Origin: CAYUYM01 sp964449305
GTDB taxonomy: Bacteria; Bacteroidota; Ignavibacteria; SZUA-365; CAYQST01
Direction: 5' to 3'
Length of the DNA: 8,997 nt
Assembly: GCA_964449305.1 (NCBI GenBank)
Contig: CAYUYM010000137.1
Coordinates: 1-8,997 of the forward strand
Below the pieces are notes generated by a model. It saw nothing but the letters and a program-made list of their open reading frames with translations. It made no database searches and had not been told where the DNA came from. This document shows, one piece after another, positions 1 to 6,843 of the stretch (positions are counted from its first letter, which is position 1; each line of letters opens with the position of its first letter). The translations under genes were made by a program, and so were the position numbers.

Positions 1-248
1 CCTGGGGTGATGAGAGCCGCATCAATCAGGCTCGCAAGCCGTGGTACCACCGGCTCGATCTGCGTGCAACGGCGTATGCCACATTCTGGAATCTCGAATG
101 GGCCTTTTATCTGGATGGCATCAACGTGTACAACCATGACAACGTCTCCGGATATCGCTGGTTCATCGGTTCCGACGGTGCCCTTCAGCGCCGGGCGACC
201 ACCATGTTTCCCATCCTGCCCACAATCGGCATCAATGCGAGGTTCTGA
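1..248 (+). CDS. C-terminal end of an outer-membrane beta-barrel protein, probably a TonB-dependent receptor (partial)
   Basis: Reading in frame from base 3 gives 81 uninterrupted residues ending at a TGA at 246-248; the start lies before the window. The translation alternates polar and aromatic residues as in beta-barrel strands (YHRLDLRATAYATFWNLEWA, then FYLDGINVYNHDNV) and closes with MFPILPTIGINARF. An amphipathic last strand ending in Phe is the usual outer-membrane barrel signal recognised by the BAM machinery, and the pattern 'LDLR... YLD..NVYN ... MFPILPT.GI...F' is typical of the last strands of TonB-dependent receptors in the Bacteroidota/Chlorobi group. The plug domain and TonB box would be upstream, so the substrate cannot be read. 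Another barrel family with a similar end is possible. Only 3 bases separate it from xseA, so the two may be co-transcribed. Confidence 0.7.
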   Translation, partial: WGDESRINQARKPWYHRLDLRATAYATFWNLEWAFYLDGINVYNHDNVSGYRWFIGSDGALQRRATTMFPILPTIGINARF

Positions 249-251
249 CAC

Positions 252-1448
252 ATGTCCGAAGAACAGAAGATCCTTTCCGTCACCGAGCTCACACGCGCAA
301 TCAAGGGAGAACTCGAGGCGCGTTTCCGATCCATTGCCGTGGTGGGGGAGATCTCGAATTTCGTCCGGCATACGAGTGGTCACCTGTACTTCAGCATCAA
401 GGATGTGGGAGCGCAGCTGTCCTGCGTGATGTTCCGCGGAAGCGCTGCATCTCTTCCGTTTTCTCCCCGCAACGGCATGGAGGTGGTCTGCCATGGCAAC
501 CTTTCGGTCTACGAGCCCCGGGGGAGTTACCAGTTGACGGTCACCTCCATGCGCCCGAAGGGGGAGGGGGCACTGCAGATGGCCTTCGACGAACTGAAGC
601 GCCGGCTGCAGGCGGAGGGCATGTTCGATGTTGCCCGCAAACGTCCGCTTCCACCGTACCCATCGACCATTGCACTTGTCTCCTCGGCAACAGGGGCGGT
701 GCTGCGCGATCTGCGGAGTGTCATCCACCGTCGTGATCCCTCCGTCCTCCTGCTCGTGGTTCCCGTCCAGGTGCAGGGCAGCGGTGCCACGGAATCGATC
801 ATCGACGGCCTCAGGCAGGTCAACGCCCATGGGGAGGCCGAGGTGATCATCCTTGCACGCGGCGGAGGCAGCATCGAGGATCTGTGGGCGTTCAATGAGG
901 AGGCTGTCGCACGCGCAATTGTGGCGTCCCACATCCCCGTGGTGTCCGCCATCGGGCATGAATCGGACTTCACCATCGCCGATTTCGCAGCCGACGTGCG
1001 GGCCGCCACCCCATCGGTTGCGGGGGAGCTGGTGGTCCGCGACCGGCGTGAGCGCGTTGAATCCCTTCGCCAGGTTTCGGATACTGCATGGAAATTGTTA
1101 GATTCCCGGCGTACCGCAGCGCTCGACACCATGCGTCATGCGGTGAAACGCCGTGAATTTGTCATGCTCGAGCATGCGTTGCGGCAATGGTCGCAGGTGA
1201 TGGATGAGCGGCTTGAAGCGCTCCACGGACTCATGGAGCGCCGGATGACGGAGGCCGGTCATTCCATGGCGATCATGCGCACCCGACTTGCAGGTCACGA
1301 TCCGGAACGCATTCTTCATCATGGATACGCCATTGTGCGACGCGAATCTGCGGTGGTTCAATCGGCGGCATCACTGCTCCCATTCGATCTGACGGAGATC
1401 ACCTTCCACGATGGGAATGTCACCGCTGAAATCAAAGAGGTATCATGA
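252..1448 (+). CDS. xseA: Exodeoxyribonuclease VII large subunit
   Basis: Catalytic subunit of exonuclease VII, a cytoplasmic nuclease that degrades single-stranded DNA from both ends to short oligonucleotides and acts in repair. The 398-residue protein has the N-terminal OB-fold DNA-binding domain (about residues 8-103, including VGEISNF and SGHLYFSIKD) and then the catalytic core. The core shows RGGGSIEDLWAFNEE at 203-217 and IGHESDFTIADFAADVRAATP at 234-254. Counting against E. coli XseA from memory, its catalytic Asp155, Arg205, His238 and Asp241 correspond to D153, R203, H236 and D239, all present. A long charged, probably coiled-coil region (about 262-345) carries the XseB-binding part. 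The protein is shorter than the 456-residue E. coli form, as is common outside Proteobacteria. Start ATG at 252 has GAGG at 239-242 upstream. It overlaps xseB by 4 bases. Confidence 0.96.
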   Translation: MSEEQKILSVTELTRAIKGELEARFRSIAVVGEISNFVRHTSGHLYFSIKDVGAQLSCVMFRGSAASLPFSPRNGMEVVCHGNLSVYEPRGSYQLTVTSMRPKGEGALQMAFDELKRRLQAEGMFDVARKRPLPPYPSTIALVSSATGAVLRDLRSVIHRRDPSVLLLVVPVQVQGSGATESIIDGLRQVNAHGEAEVIILARGGGSIEDLWAFNEEAVARAIVASHIPVVSAIGHESDFTIADFAADVRAATPSVAGELVVRDRRERVESLRQVSDTAWKLLDSRRTAALDTMRHAVKRREFVMLEHALRQWSQVMDERLEALHGLMERRMTEAGHSMAIMRTRLAGHDPERILHHGYAIVRRESAVVQSAASLLPFDLTEITFHDGNVTAEIKEVS

Positions 1449-1693
1449 GCAAGACCAAGGGCCCCACTTTTGAAAAACGCTTCGAGCTGCTTCAGGCCAT
1501 CCTCAAGGAGATGGATTCTCCTGACACCCCGCTGGAGCGCATGCTCAAACTGTATGAAGAGGGGATCGAGGCAATACAGGAGGCTGCAGGGGAGTTGTCG
1601 GCCATTGAGGCACGGGTCAGGCTCCTCAAGGAGAAGGCGGACGGCATCTTCGAAACCGTGGAGTACACCATCACCACCGAGCGTGACCGATGA
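1445..1693 (+). CDS. xseB: Exodeoxyribonuclease VII small subunit
   Basis: Small non-catalytic subunit of exonuclease VII; several copies bind the coiled-coil arm of each XseA and are needed for a working enzyme. The 82-residue protein is the usual size and shows the family pattern: FEKRFELLQAILKEMD near the N-terminus, then the hallmark LERMLKLYEEGIEAIQE around residues 30-46, then a second helix ending in a charged tail. The ATG sits inside the xseA stop (ATGA), a classic translational-coupling arrangement that keeps the two subunits in proportion, with GAGG at 1437-1440 as ribosome-binding site. Its own TGA at 1691-1693 overlaps the ATG of a possible 19-codon ORF leading to dxs. Confidence 0.94.
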   Translation: MSKTKGPTFEKRFELLQAILKEMDSPDTPLERMLKLYEEGIEAIQEAAGELSAIEARVRLLKEKADGIFETVEYTITTERDR

Positions 1694-1749
1694 ACATCAT
1701 GGCAGCACCCTTCAGCATGTTGAACCGACGGTGGACGAACGATGAGTGA
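1690..1749 (+). CDS. Possible 19-codon linker or leader ORF between xseB and dxs
   Basis: Between xseB and dxs lie 48 bases that would otherwise be untranslated. An ORF starting at ATG 1690, within the ATGA that holds the xseB stop, reads MNIMAAPFSMLNRRWTNDE and stops at TGA 1747-1749, 8 bases past the first base of the dxs start codon. It therefore bridges the gap exactly, overlapping a neighbour at each end. No strong Shine-Dalgarno is seen (a weak GAGCG at 1679-1683), so re-initiation after xseB would be the likely entry. I recognise no family. It could be a coupling peptide that carries ribosomes from xseB into dxs, or it could be chance, since short ORFs are common. What is visible is the ORF and its two overlaps; expression is inference. 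Confidence 0.25.
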   Translation: MNIMAAPFSMLNRRWTNDE

Positions 1750-3691
1750 CCAGCCGACCCCCACCCGATTGATGGATCTGATCCAGACACCCACCGACCT
1801 TCGAAAATTCCAGGAAGCGGACCTTCGCCATGTCTGCGAGGAGATTCGCGAGATTCTGATCGACGCCGTGTCGAAGACAGGGGGCCACCTCGGAGCAGGC
1901 CTCGGCACGGTTGAGCTGGCGGTTGCACTCCATTACGCCTTTCAGACACCCCAGGACAAGATCATCTGGGATGTGGGCCATCAGGCCTATCCGCACAAGA
2001 TTCTGACCGGTCGAAAGGAAAGGATACACACGCTTCGGCAGTTCAAGGGGATCAGTGGCTTTCTGAAGCGCGACGAAAGCGAGTACGATGTTTTTGGTGC
2101 CGGGCATGCCAGCACCAGCATCTCCGCTGCGTTGGGCGTGGCCTGTGCACGCGATGCCAAGCAGGAGAAGAACAGCGTGATTGCGGTGATCGGAGATGGC
2201 GCCATGACGGGAGGTCTCGCCTACGAAGCGATGAACAACTGCGGGCTTTCCAGGCGAAACCTCATCGTGGTGTTCAACGACAACAACATGTCGATTTCCG
2301 AGAACAAGTGGGTGGTATCCAACTACTTCAACGATCTCATCGCATCACCGGCGTACAACCGCCTGCGTGCGAACGTCTGGGATCTGGCCGGAAAGTTCGA
2401 CGAACTGGGGGATCGCTTCCGTCGCGTCACATCGAGGATCGAAGGCGGGTTGAAGTCCATCCTCACACCGGGCATGTTGTTCGAAGCGCTTGGGTTCAGG
2501 TATTTCGGTCCCGTCAGCGGGCACAACGTGGTCCGACTTGTGCGGCTGTTCCGCGAGGTGCGTGAACTGCCGGGCCCCATCCTCATCCATGTGATCACGC
2601 AGAAGGGCAAGGGGTACAAACCGGCGGAGGAGGACCAGATGAATCTCCACGGTGTCACCCCCTTCGATCGACGGACCGGCAAACCTCCGGTCAGCACGGC
2701 GCCGGCATCCTACACGTCGATCTTCGGCAATGCCCTCGTCGAGCTGGCCGACGAGGACGAGCGAATCATGGGCATCACGGCCGCCATGGACACTGGGACG
2801 GGCATGGACATCTTCCATCGTGCCCATCCGAAACGGTATCACGACGTCGGCATCGCCGAACAGCATGCAGTGACCTTCGCCGCCGGGCTCGCCACCGAGG
2901 GATGCATCCCGGTGGTTGCCATCTACTCGACGTTCCTCCAGCGGGCCTTCGATCAGATCATCCACGACGTGGCGCTCCAGCATCTCCACGTGGTCTTTGC
3001 CATCGATCGCGCAGGTCTGGTCGGCGCCGATGGACCGACGCATCACGGAAGCTTTGATCTGACCTACATGCGCATGATTCCGGACATGGTGATCATGGCA
3101 CCTCGCGACGACCAGGAGCTGCGGAACATGCTTCACACCGCCATCCATGACTGCCCGGGGCCGGTCGCCGTGCGCTATCCGCGCGGCAACGCCTCCGGCA
3201 TGCGCCTCGCCCCCGGCTTCACATCTGTTCCCATCGGCCGATCCGTGACGCTCCGCGACGGATCGGATCTGACAATCCTCGCCATCGGAACCATGGTCGA
3301 CCACGCCATGAAGGCGGCGGGGATCCTCGACGCGGAGGGCATCCACGCGCGCGTCGTGGACATGCGTTTCATCAAGCCACTCGACGCGGAGCTGCTGCGC
3401 ACGCTCGCCGGGGAGGGCAGACCGGTGTTCACCGTGGAGGACAACACCATCGTCGGAGGATTTGGAGGCGCGGTGGTGGAACACTCAGCGCAGCAGGGTT
3501 GGGGCGGCCTGCCCATCCGGATGTTCGGGCTTCCCGATGCCTTCGTGGAACATGGAACACAAGCGGAACTGCATGCCATGCTCGAGCTCGACGGCTCCGG
3601 CCTGGCCAGGCGAATCGCTTCGGCAATGCACCACAGCATGCCAGTACAGGATTCCCAGGAGACCATCGATGCCGGCCATTCTCATCGTTGA
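1742..3691 (+). CDS. dxs: 1-deoxy-D-xylulose-5-phosphate synthase
   Basis: Thiamine-diphosphate enzyme that condenses pyruvate with glyceraldehyde 3-phosphate to DXP, the entry step of the MEP pathway to isoprenoids, in the cytoplasm; DXP also feeds thiamine and pyridoxal synthesis in many bacteria. At 649 residues it is slightly longer than E. coli Dxs (620). Visible motifs are GHLGAGLGTVELAVALHY (48-65), WDVGHQAYPHKILTGR (76-91), the ThDP/Mg site GDGAMTGG (151-158) with NDNNMSIS (179-186), the catalytic Glu373 in IAEQHAVTFAAG, DRAGLVGADGPTHHG (422-436) and the substrate-phosphate motif RYPRGN (478-483). The C-terminal transketolase domain follows (about 500-628). An in-frame TGA at 1721 limits the start; ATG 1742 fits better than ATG 1772, though its ribosome-binding site (GTGGA, 1731-1735) is weak. 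The last 23 bases overlap the regulator gene, giving a His-containing tail without a clear family counterpart. Confidence 0.97.
   Translation: MSDQPTPTRLMDLIQTPTDLRKFQEADLRHVCEEIREILIDAVSKTGGHLGAGLGTVELAVALHYAFQTPQDKIIWDVGHQAYPHKILTGRKERIHTLRQFKGISGFLKRDESEYDVFGAGHASTSISAALGVACARDAKQEKNSVIAVIGDGAMTGGLAYEAMNNCGLSRRNLIVVFNDNNMSISENKWVVSNYFNDLIASPAYNRLRANVWDLAGKFDELGDRFRRVTSRIEGGLKSILTPGMLFEALGFRYFGPVSGHNVVRLVRLFREVRELPGPILIHVITQKGKGYKPAEEDQMNLHGVTPFDRRTGKPPVSTAPASYTSIFGNALVELADEDERIMGITAAMDTGTGMDIFHRAHPKRYHDVGIAEQHAVTFAAGLATEGCIPVVAIYSTFLQRAFDQIIHDVALQHLHVVFAIDRAGLVGADGPTHHGSFDLTYMRMIPDMVIMAPRDDQELRNMLHTAIHDCPGPVAVRYPRGNASGMRLAPGFTSVPIGRSVTLRDGSDLTILAIGTMVDHAMKAAGILDAEGIHARVVDMRFIKPLDAELLRTLAGEGRPVFTVEDNTIVGGFGGAVVEHSAQQGWGGLPIRMFGLPDAFVEHGTQAELHAMLELDGSGLARRIASAMHHSMPVQDSQETIDAGHSHR
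3657..3662 (+). promoter_or_regulatory. Shine-Dalgarno site of the response regulator, inside dxs
   Basis: AGGAGA at 3657-3662, 6 bases before ATG 3669, is a near-ideal ribosome-binding site. It decides the regulator start: the open frame runs much further upstream, but those codons are the shadow frame of dxs, and the receiver domain begins right after ATG 3669 (MPAILIVDDE). The site lies in translated dxs sequence, so ribosomes finishing dxs may affect its use. Confidence 0.8.
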
Positions 3692-4361
3692 CGACGAACA
3701 GGACATCCTCGATCTCCTGTCCTACAATCTCCAGGCCGAGGGGTATCAGGTGATGACAGCGATCAATGGCACGCGGGCCCTGGCCGAAGCGACGAACCGC
3801 CCCGACCTGATCATTCTCGACGTGATGATGCCCGAAATGGATGGTCACGAGGTGTGCACACGACTCCGACAGCGCCCGGAGACGCGCGATGTCCCCATCC
3901 TGTTTCTGACTGCGAGAGCCGGTGAGGAGGACGAGGTGACGGCACTGGAACTGGGGGCGGACGATTTTGTCCCGAAGCCGGTGAGCATTGCCGTGCTCCT
4001 TGCGCGTGTCAACGCCCTCCTGCGTCGGAACAGTGCGCGACCAGACGAGAAGGAACAGCAGCACTATCCCGGGCATGGATTGATCATCGATCGGTCCTCG
4101 TATTCGATCACCGTGGCAGGCATTGGTCACCGCCTCCCGCGCAAGGAATTCGATCTCCTGTGGGAGCTCGCACGGCATGCCGACAGAATCATGTCCCGCC
4201 AGCAGCTCCTCGACGCGGTGTGGGGAAGTGACGTGTACGTCACGGAGCGGACAGTGGATGTGCATGTGCGACGTGTCCGCGAGAAGCTCGGAGCAGCAGC
4301 GGATGCCATCGAAACGGTGAAGGGGGTTGGCTACACCTTTCACGCGAGGCCTTCGACATGA
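3669..4361 (+). CDS. Response regulator, OmpR/PhoB family
   Basis: DNA-binding output half of a two-component system. The 230-residue protein has a receiver domain (3-120) with the acidic pocket D8-D9, phospho-acceptor D51 in LILDVMMPEMDG, switch T81 and conserved K103 (DDFVPKPVS), then a short linker and a winged-helix OmpR/PhoB effector domain (about 133-227). The effector shows LPRKEFDLLWELARH (156-170), SRQQLLDAVWG, the recognition helix in RTVDVHVRRVREKLG (194-208) and IETVKGVGYTF. All residues needed for phosphorylation are present. It overlaps the end of dxs by 23 bases and its partner kinase by 4. It resembles PhoB in type, but no phosphate-uptake genes (pst, phoU) are nearby, so a phosphate role cannot be claimed. 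Its target promoters cannot be read from this window. Confidence 0.93.
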   Translation: MPAILIVDDEQDILDLLSYNLQAEGYQVMTAINGTRALAEATNRPDLIILDVMMPEMDGHEVCTRLRQRPETRDVPILFLTARAGEEDEVTALELGADDFVPKPVSIAVLLARVNALLRRNSARPDEKEQQHYPGHGLIIDRSSYSITVAGIGHRLPRKEFDLLWELARHADRIMSRQQLLDAVWGSDVYVTERTVDVHVRRVREKLGAAADAIETVKGVGYTFHARPST

Positions 4362-5419
4362 CGAGTCATCTGTGGCGACGGCCGGTGGCGCTGGTACTTC
4401 ACGCCCTCATCACCGTACTCATCATCCAGGTGGTCTTCCGCCTGTGGCTGCTCCCGGCGGAGGCGGGGCAGCCCTCCGGCGCCCTGCTGCTGCGTGAGCT
4501 GCTGGTCGCGCTTGCGATCGTGCTCGCAGTGGTCATCCTTGCTTCCGGGGGCTTCGTGCTGCCCCTGCGGCGCACCATCCGCGCCACGCGCGCCGCCATC
4601 ACCGATCCCGATGCGTCCCGTCCGGATCCAGCCCTGCTTGCGCGCATCGCATGGACCGGCGTGCCCAGGCTGATCGAGGAGATACAGCGACGCATGGACG
4701 GGGACAAGGCCGCCTATCGGCAACTCGAAAAGGTGCGGAGCGAGTTCCTCGGTAACGTGTCGCACGAGCTGCGCACACCCATCTTCACACTCCAGGGCTA
4801 TCTTGAAACGCTCATCAACGGAGCGGTGGATGATCCCACCGTCAACAGGAACTTCCTGAAGCGCGCGTTTGCTCAGACCACCCGGTTGAACTCACTCCTG
4901 CAGGATCTCATTGAAATTTCTCGGATGGAATCCGGAGACATGCGTCTCTCCCTCAGGCACTTCGATGCACGGGAATTCATCACCGGCATCCACCGGGAAA
5001 ACGTGGACATCACACGGGACCGCGGCATCACACTCGAGCTGGCTGTCCTTTCACAGAGCTCCATCACCATTCTCGGCGACCGTCAGCGACTCCGTCAGGC
5101 CCTGGAGAACCTCATCGAAAATGCCGTCAAATACAATCACCCGGAAGGGGCCATCCGCCTGGTGCTCGATGCCACGGCGTATCACGTCATCATCAGCGTC
5201 ATCGACACGGGCATCGGTATTCCTGCCGAGCACCTCCCCAGGTTGTTCGAACGATTCTATCGTGTGGACAAGAACCGGTCACGGGAGATCGGCGGAACGG
5301 GTCTGGGATTGGCCATTGTCAAGCACATCATCCTCGCGCACAAGGGATCCATCACTGTGGACAGCACTCCAGGCGTGGGAAGCACATTCACCATCCAGTT
5401 GCCACGAGGGATGATATGA
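4358..5419 (+). CDS. Sensor histidine kinase, PhoR-like, with a minimal extracytoplasmic loop
   Basis: Membrane histidine kinase, the likely partner of the preceding regulator (ATGA overlap; GAGG at 4346-4349). The 353 residues contain two hydrophobic helices (about 10-32 and 48-70) separated by only about 15 residues, then PLRR and a degenerate HAMP-like stretch (about 68-120, with GVPRLIEEIQRRM). The DHp domain follows with phospho-accepting His136 in VSHELRTP. The ATPase domain has an intact N box (ENLIENAVKY, 250-259), D283 in the G1 motif DTGIGIP, F box FERFYR (297-302) and G2 motif GGTGLGLAIVK (312-322). Kinase catalysis should be intact. No PAS or large sensor domain is present, so it probably senses in or near the membrane or through a partner protein. 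PhoR similarity is by kinase core only; the signal is unknown. Confidence 0.92.
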   Translation: MTSHLWRRPVALVLHALITVLIIQVVFRLWLLPAEAGQPSGALLLRELLVALAIVLAVVILASGGFVLPLRRTIRATRAAITDPDASRPDPALLARIAWTGVPRLIEEIQRRMDGDKAAYRQLEKVRSEFLGNVSHELRTPIFTLQGYLETLINGAVDDPTVNRNFLKRAFAQTTRLNSLLQDLIEISRMESGDMRLSLRHFDAREFITGIHRENVDITRDRGITLELAVLSQSSITILGDRQRLRQALENLIENAVKYNHPEGAIRLVLDATAYHVIISVIDTGIGIPAEHLPRLFERFYRVDKNRSREIGGTGLGLAIVKHIILAHKGSITVDSTPGVGSTFTIQLPRGMI

Positions 5420-6837
5420 AAACTCCCACCATCCTTGCCCTTGTTCTCATCCTGATACTGACTCCTGCCGATTATGCGCAGAAGAAACCCTCGTCCTCAT
5501 CCAAGACGAAGAAGACCGCGGTGAAGAAGGGGACCACGAATAAAAAGTCCAGGTACAACTACTACAAGAGCGGCACCAGAAAGAAGAAGAGTCGGTCGTC
5601 CAGGCGGACCTACAGGACATCGGAACCGATCTCACCCCGAGAGGACGTGACGACCATGGTCGCCCCTGGTGTGACCTATATGTTCCATCAGGAGAAGACA
5701 CTCCGCTGTGATGTCCACACACTGATCGCCGATCTCAACAACCAGGAGCTGGCGATCGACATGGGAAAGGGCTTGGAACACATCTCGGGTCTTGAGCGCG
5801 TGTACGACATCGCCCGGAGAATGGACAGCATCGGCAGGGGTGCCCGGAAGGTGCTGGGTGGGACCAATGCCAACTTCTGGAAGGCGGGGACCATCCATCC
5901 CATGGGCTTGACAGTGATCGATGGCGTCACCCTGGTGAATCAGAAGTACCTCAACTGGCCATCCATCGTGGTGACGGAATCCGGCAGGCTGAGCATCGAC
6001 GAATACACCATGTCCACGGAGATCCGGACACGTTACGGATCGATCCCGATCAACAAGTTCAATCATCGCAACGACAGCCTTTCCGTCGTTGTCTACACGA
6101 AGTACTTCGGCTCGAGCGTCCCCTTTGTCGACATCGAGAAGATCCGGGAGGCATCCAGCGACACGATCACCGATGAATCGGAGACGGAGCAGTTCTTCAG
6201 CACCACCGTGGATTCGCTGGTGTCGTCGCACCCGGAGATCGGCACACTCAAGCTCCAGTTCCAATACCTGCAGCCTCCGAAGGCCAACACCATCACTCCC
6301 TGCCGTATCACCACCATTGACACAGGGCTTGTGGTCATCCCGCCAAACGGCGGGGTGCTGTCGTTCGGCCGCGGGAAATTCCCACTGTTCTTCTCCGTCT
6401 TTGTTGGCGACACATTCACCATCGCCTCCCGGCTGTTCCCGGAAGTCCCCGAGCCGGTGGAACACATCGCCTGCGGCACTCCCATCCTCGTGAAAAACGG
6501 GCACAACTACATCCAGTCCAATCCCGGAGATGTCGGACGCCTGCGTTTTGTCAATGCCAGGCATGCGCGTTCCGCCATCGGCATCTCCCATGATGGGACA
6601 AAGGTGATCTTCATGACCGTCGAAGCGGCCAGCCGCAGTGCCCGAAGGTATGGCATGGCATTGTCGGATCTGGCTCGCCTGATGATTGAGCGTGGTGCGT
6701 GGAGTGCCATGAACTTTGATGGAGGTGGTTCAGCAACCATGGTTGTCGATGGTGAGACGGTGGCGCCCCCCAACGCCAACAACCGCAGCAGGAAGATCTC
6801 GACCGCAATGTTCGTGACGCGAAAGCTGAAACGCTAG
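5416..6837 (+). CDS. Exported phosphodiester glycosidase (NAGPA-like) domain protein with a basic linker
   Basis: The 473-residue protein begins with a short hydrophobic signal sequence (about residues 4-18, cleavage possibly after A21, no lipobox Cys). A low-complexity Lys/Arg/Ser/Thr-rich linker without acidic residues follows (about 23-66), then a domain of the phosphodiester glycosidase/NAGPA family (about 83-470). Family marks are GGTNANFW (148-155), the vNk...vYT pattern (INKFNHRND then VVVYTKYFGSS, 212-234), IPPNGGVLSFGRG (308-320), ACGTPILVKNG (352-362), ARSAIGISHDG (384-394) and MNFDGGGSATMVVDG (432-446). The animal member removes GlcNAc from mannose-6-phosphate diesters; bacterial members are thought to act on sugar phosphodiesters of polysaccharides or the envelope, but the substrate here is unknown. 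It shares ATGA with the kinase gene (GAGG at 5406-5409), so it is probably made with the two-component pair. It likely acts in the periplasm or at the surface. Confidence 0.85.
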   Translation: MKTPTILALVLILILTPADYAQKKPSSSSKTKKTAVKKGTTNKKSRYNYYKSGTRKKKSRSSRRTYRTSEPISPREDVTTMVAPGVTYMFHQEKTLRCDVHTLIADLNNQELAIDMGKGLEHISGLERVYDIARRMDSIGRGARKVLGGTNANFWKAGTIHPMGLTVIDGVTLVNQKYLNWPSIVVTESGRLSIDEYTMSTEIRTRYGSIPINKFNHRNDSLSVVVYTKYFGSSVPFVDIEKIREASSDTITDESETEQFFSTTVDSLVSSHPEIGTLKLQFQYLQPPKANTITPCRITTIDTGLVVIPPNGGVLSFGRGKFPLFFSVFVGDTFTIASRLFPEVPEPVEHIACGTPILVKNGHNYIQSNPGDVGRLRFVNARHARSAIGISHDGTKVIFMTVEAASRSARRYGMALSDLARLMIERGAWSAMNFDGGGSATMVVDGETVAPPNANNRSRKISTAMFVTRKLKR

Positions 6838-6838
6838 G
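6836..6838 (+). promoter_or_regulatory. Weak Shine-Dalgarno that favours ATG 6844 as the ribD start
   Basis: AGG at 6836-6838 (part of AGGTG) lies 5 bases before ATG 6844, proper spacing for that codon. The in-frame GTG at 6838 would add only two residues and has no upstream purine motif at a suitable distance, so ATG 6844 is preferred. Confidence 0.5.
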
Positions 6839-6843
6839 TGCTC

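Noticed and set aside
7..429. Open frame on the + strand over the left edge
   Set aside because: It spans the receptor end and the xseA start in a third frame, and its Ser/Arg/Pro-rich translation has no family features.
2345..3484. Long open frame on the - strand opposite dxs (379 codons)
   Set aside because: It lies wholly within the clearly coding dxs, its translation is rich in His/Arg/Asp without family motifs, and GC-rich genes commonly leave such antisense frames open.
3429..4343. Open frame on the - strand opposite the dxs-regulator junction
   Set aside because: No motifs; the + strand encodes dxs and a regulator with all expected catalytic residues.
6010..6470. Apparent large insert between the N- and C-terminal motifs of the glycosidase domain
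   Set aside because: The segment contains patterns (INK...VVVYT, IPPNGGVLS, VGDTF) that belong to the longer bacterial members of this family, so it is part of the normal domain.
5632..6591. Long open frame on the - strand opposite the glycosidase gene (319 codons)
   Set aside because: The + strand product has clear family motifs throughout; the antisense frame has none and is a codon-bias shadow.
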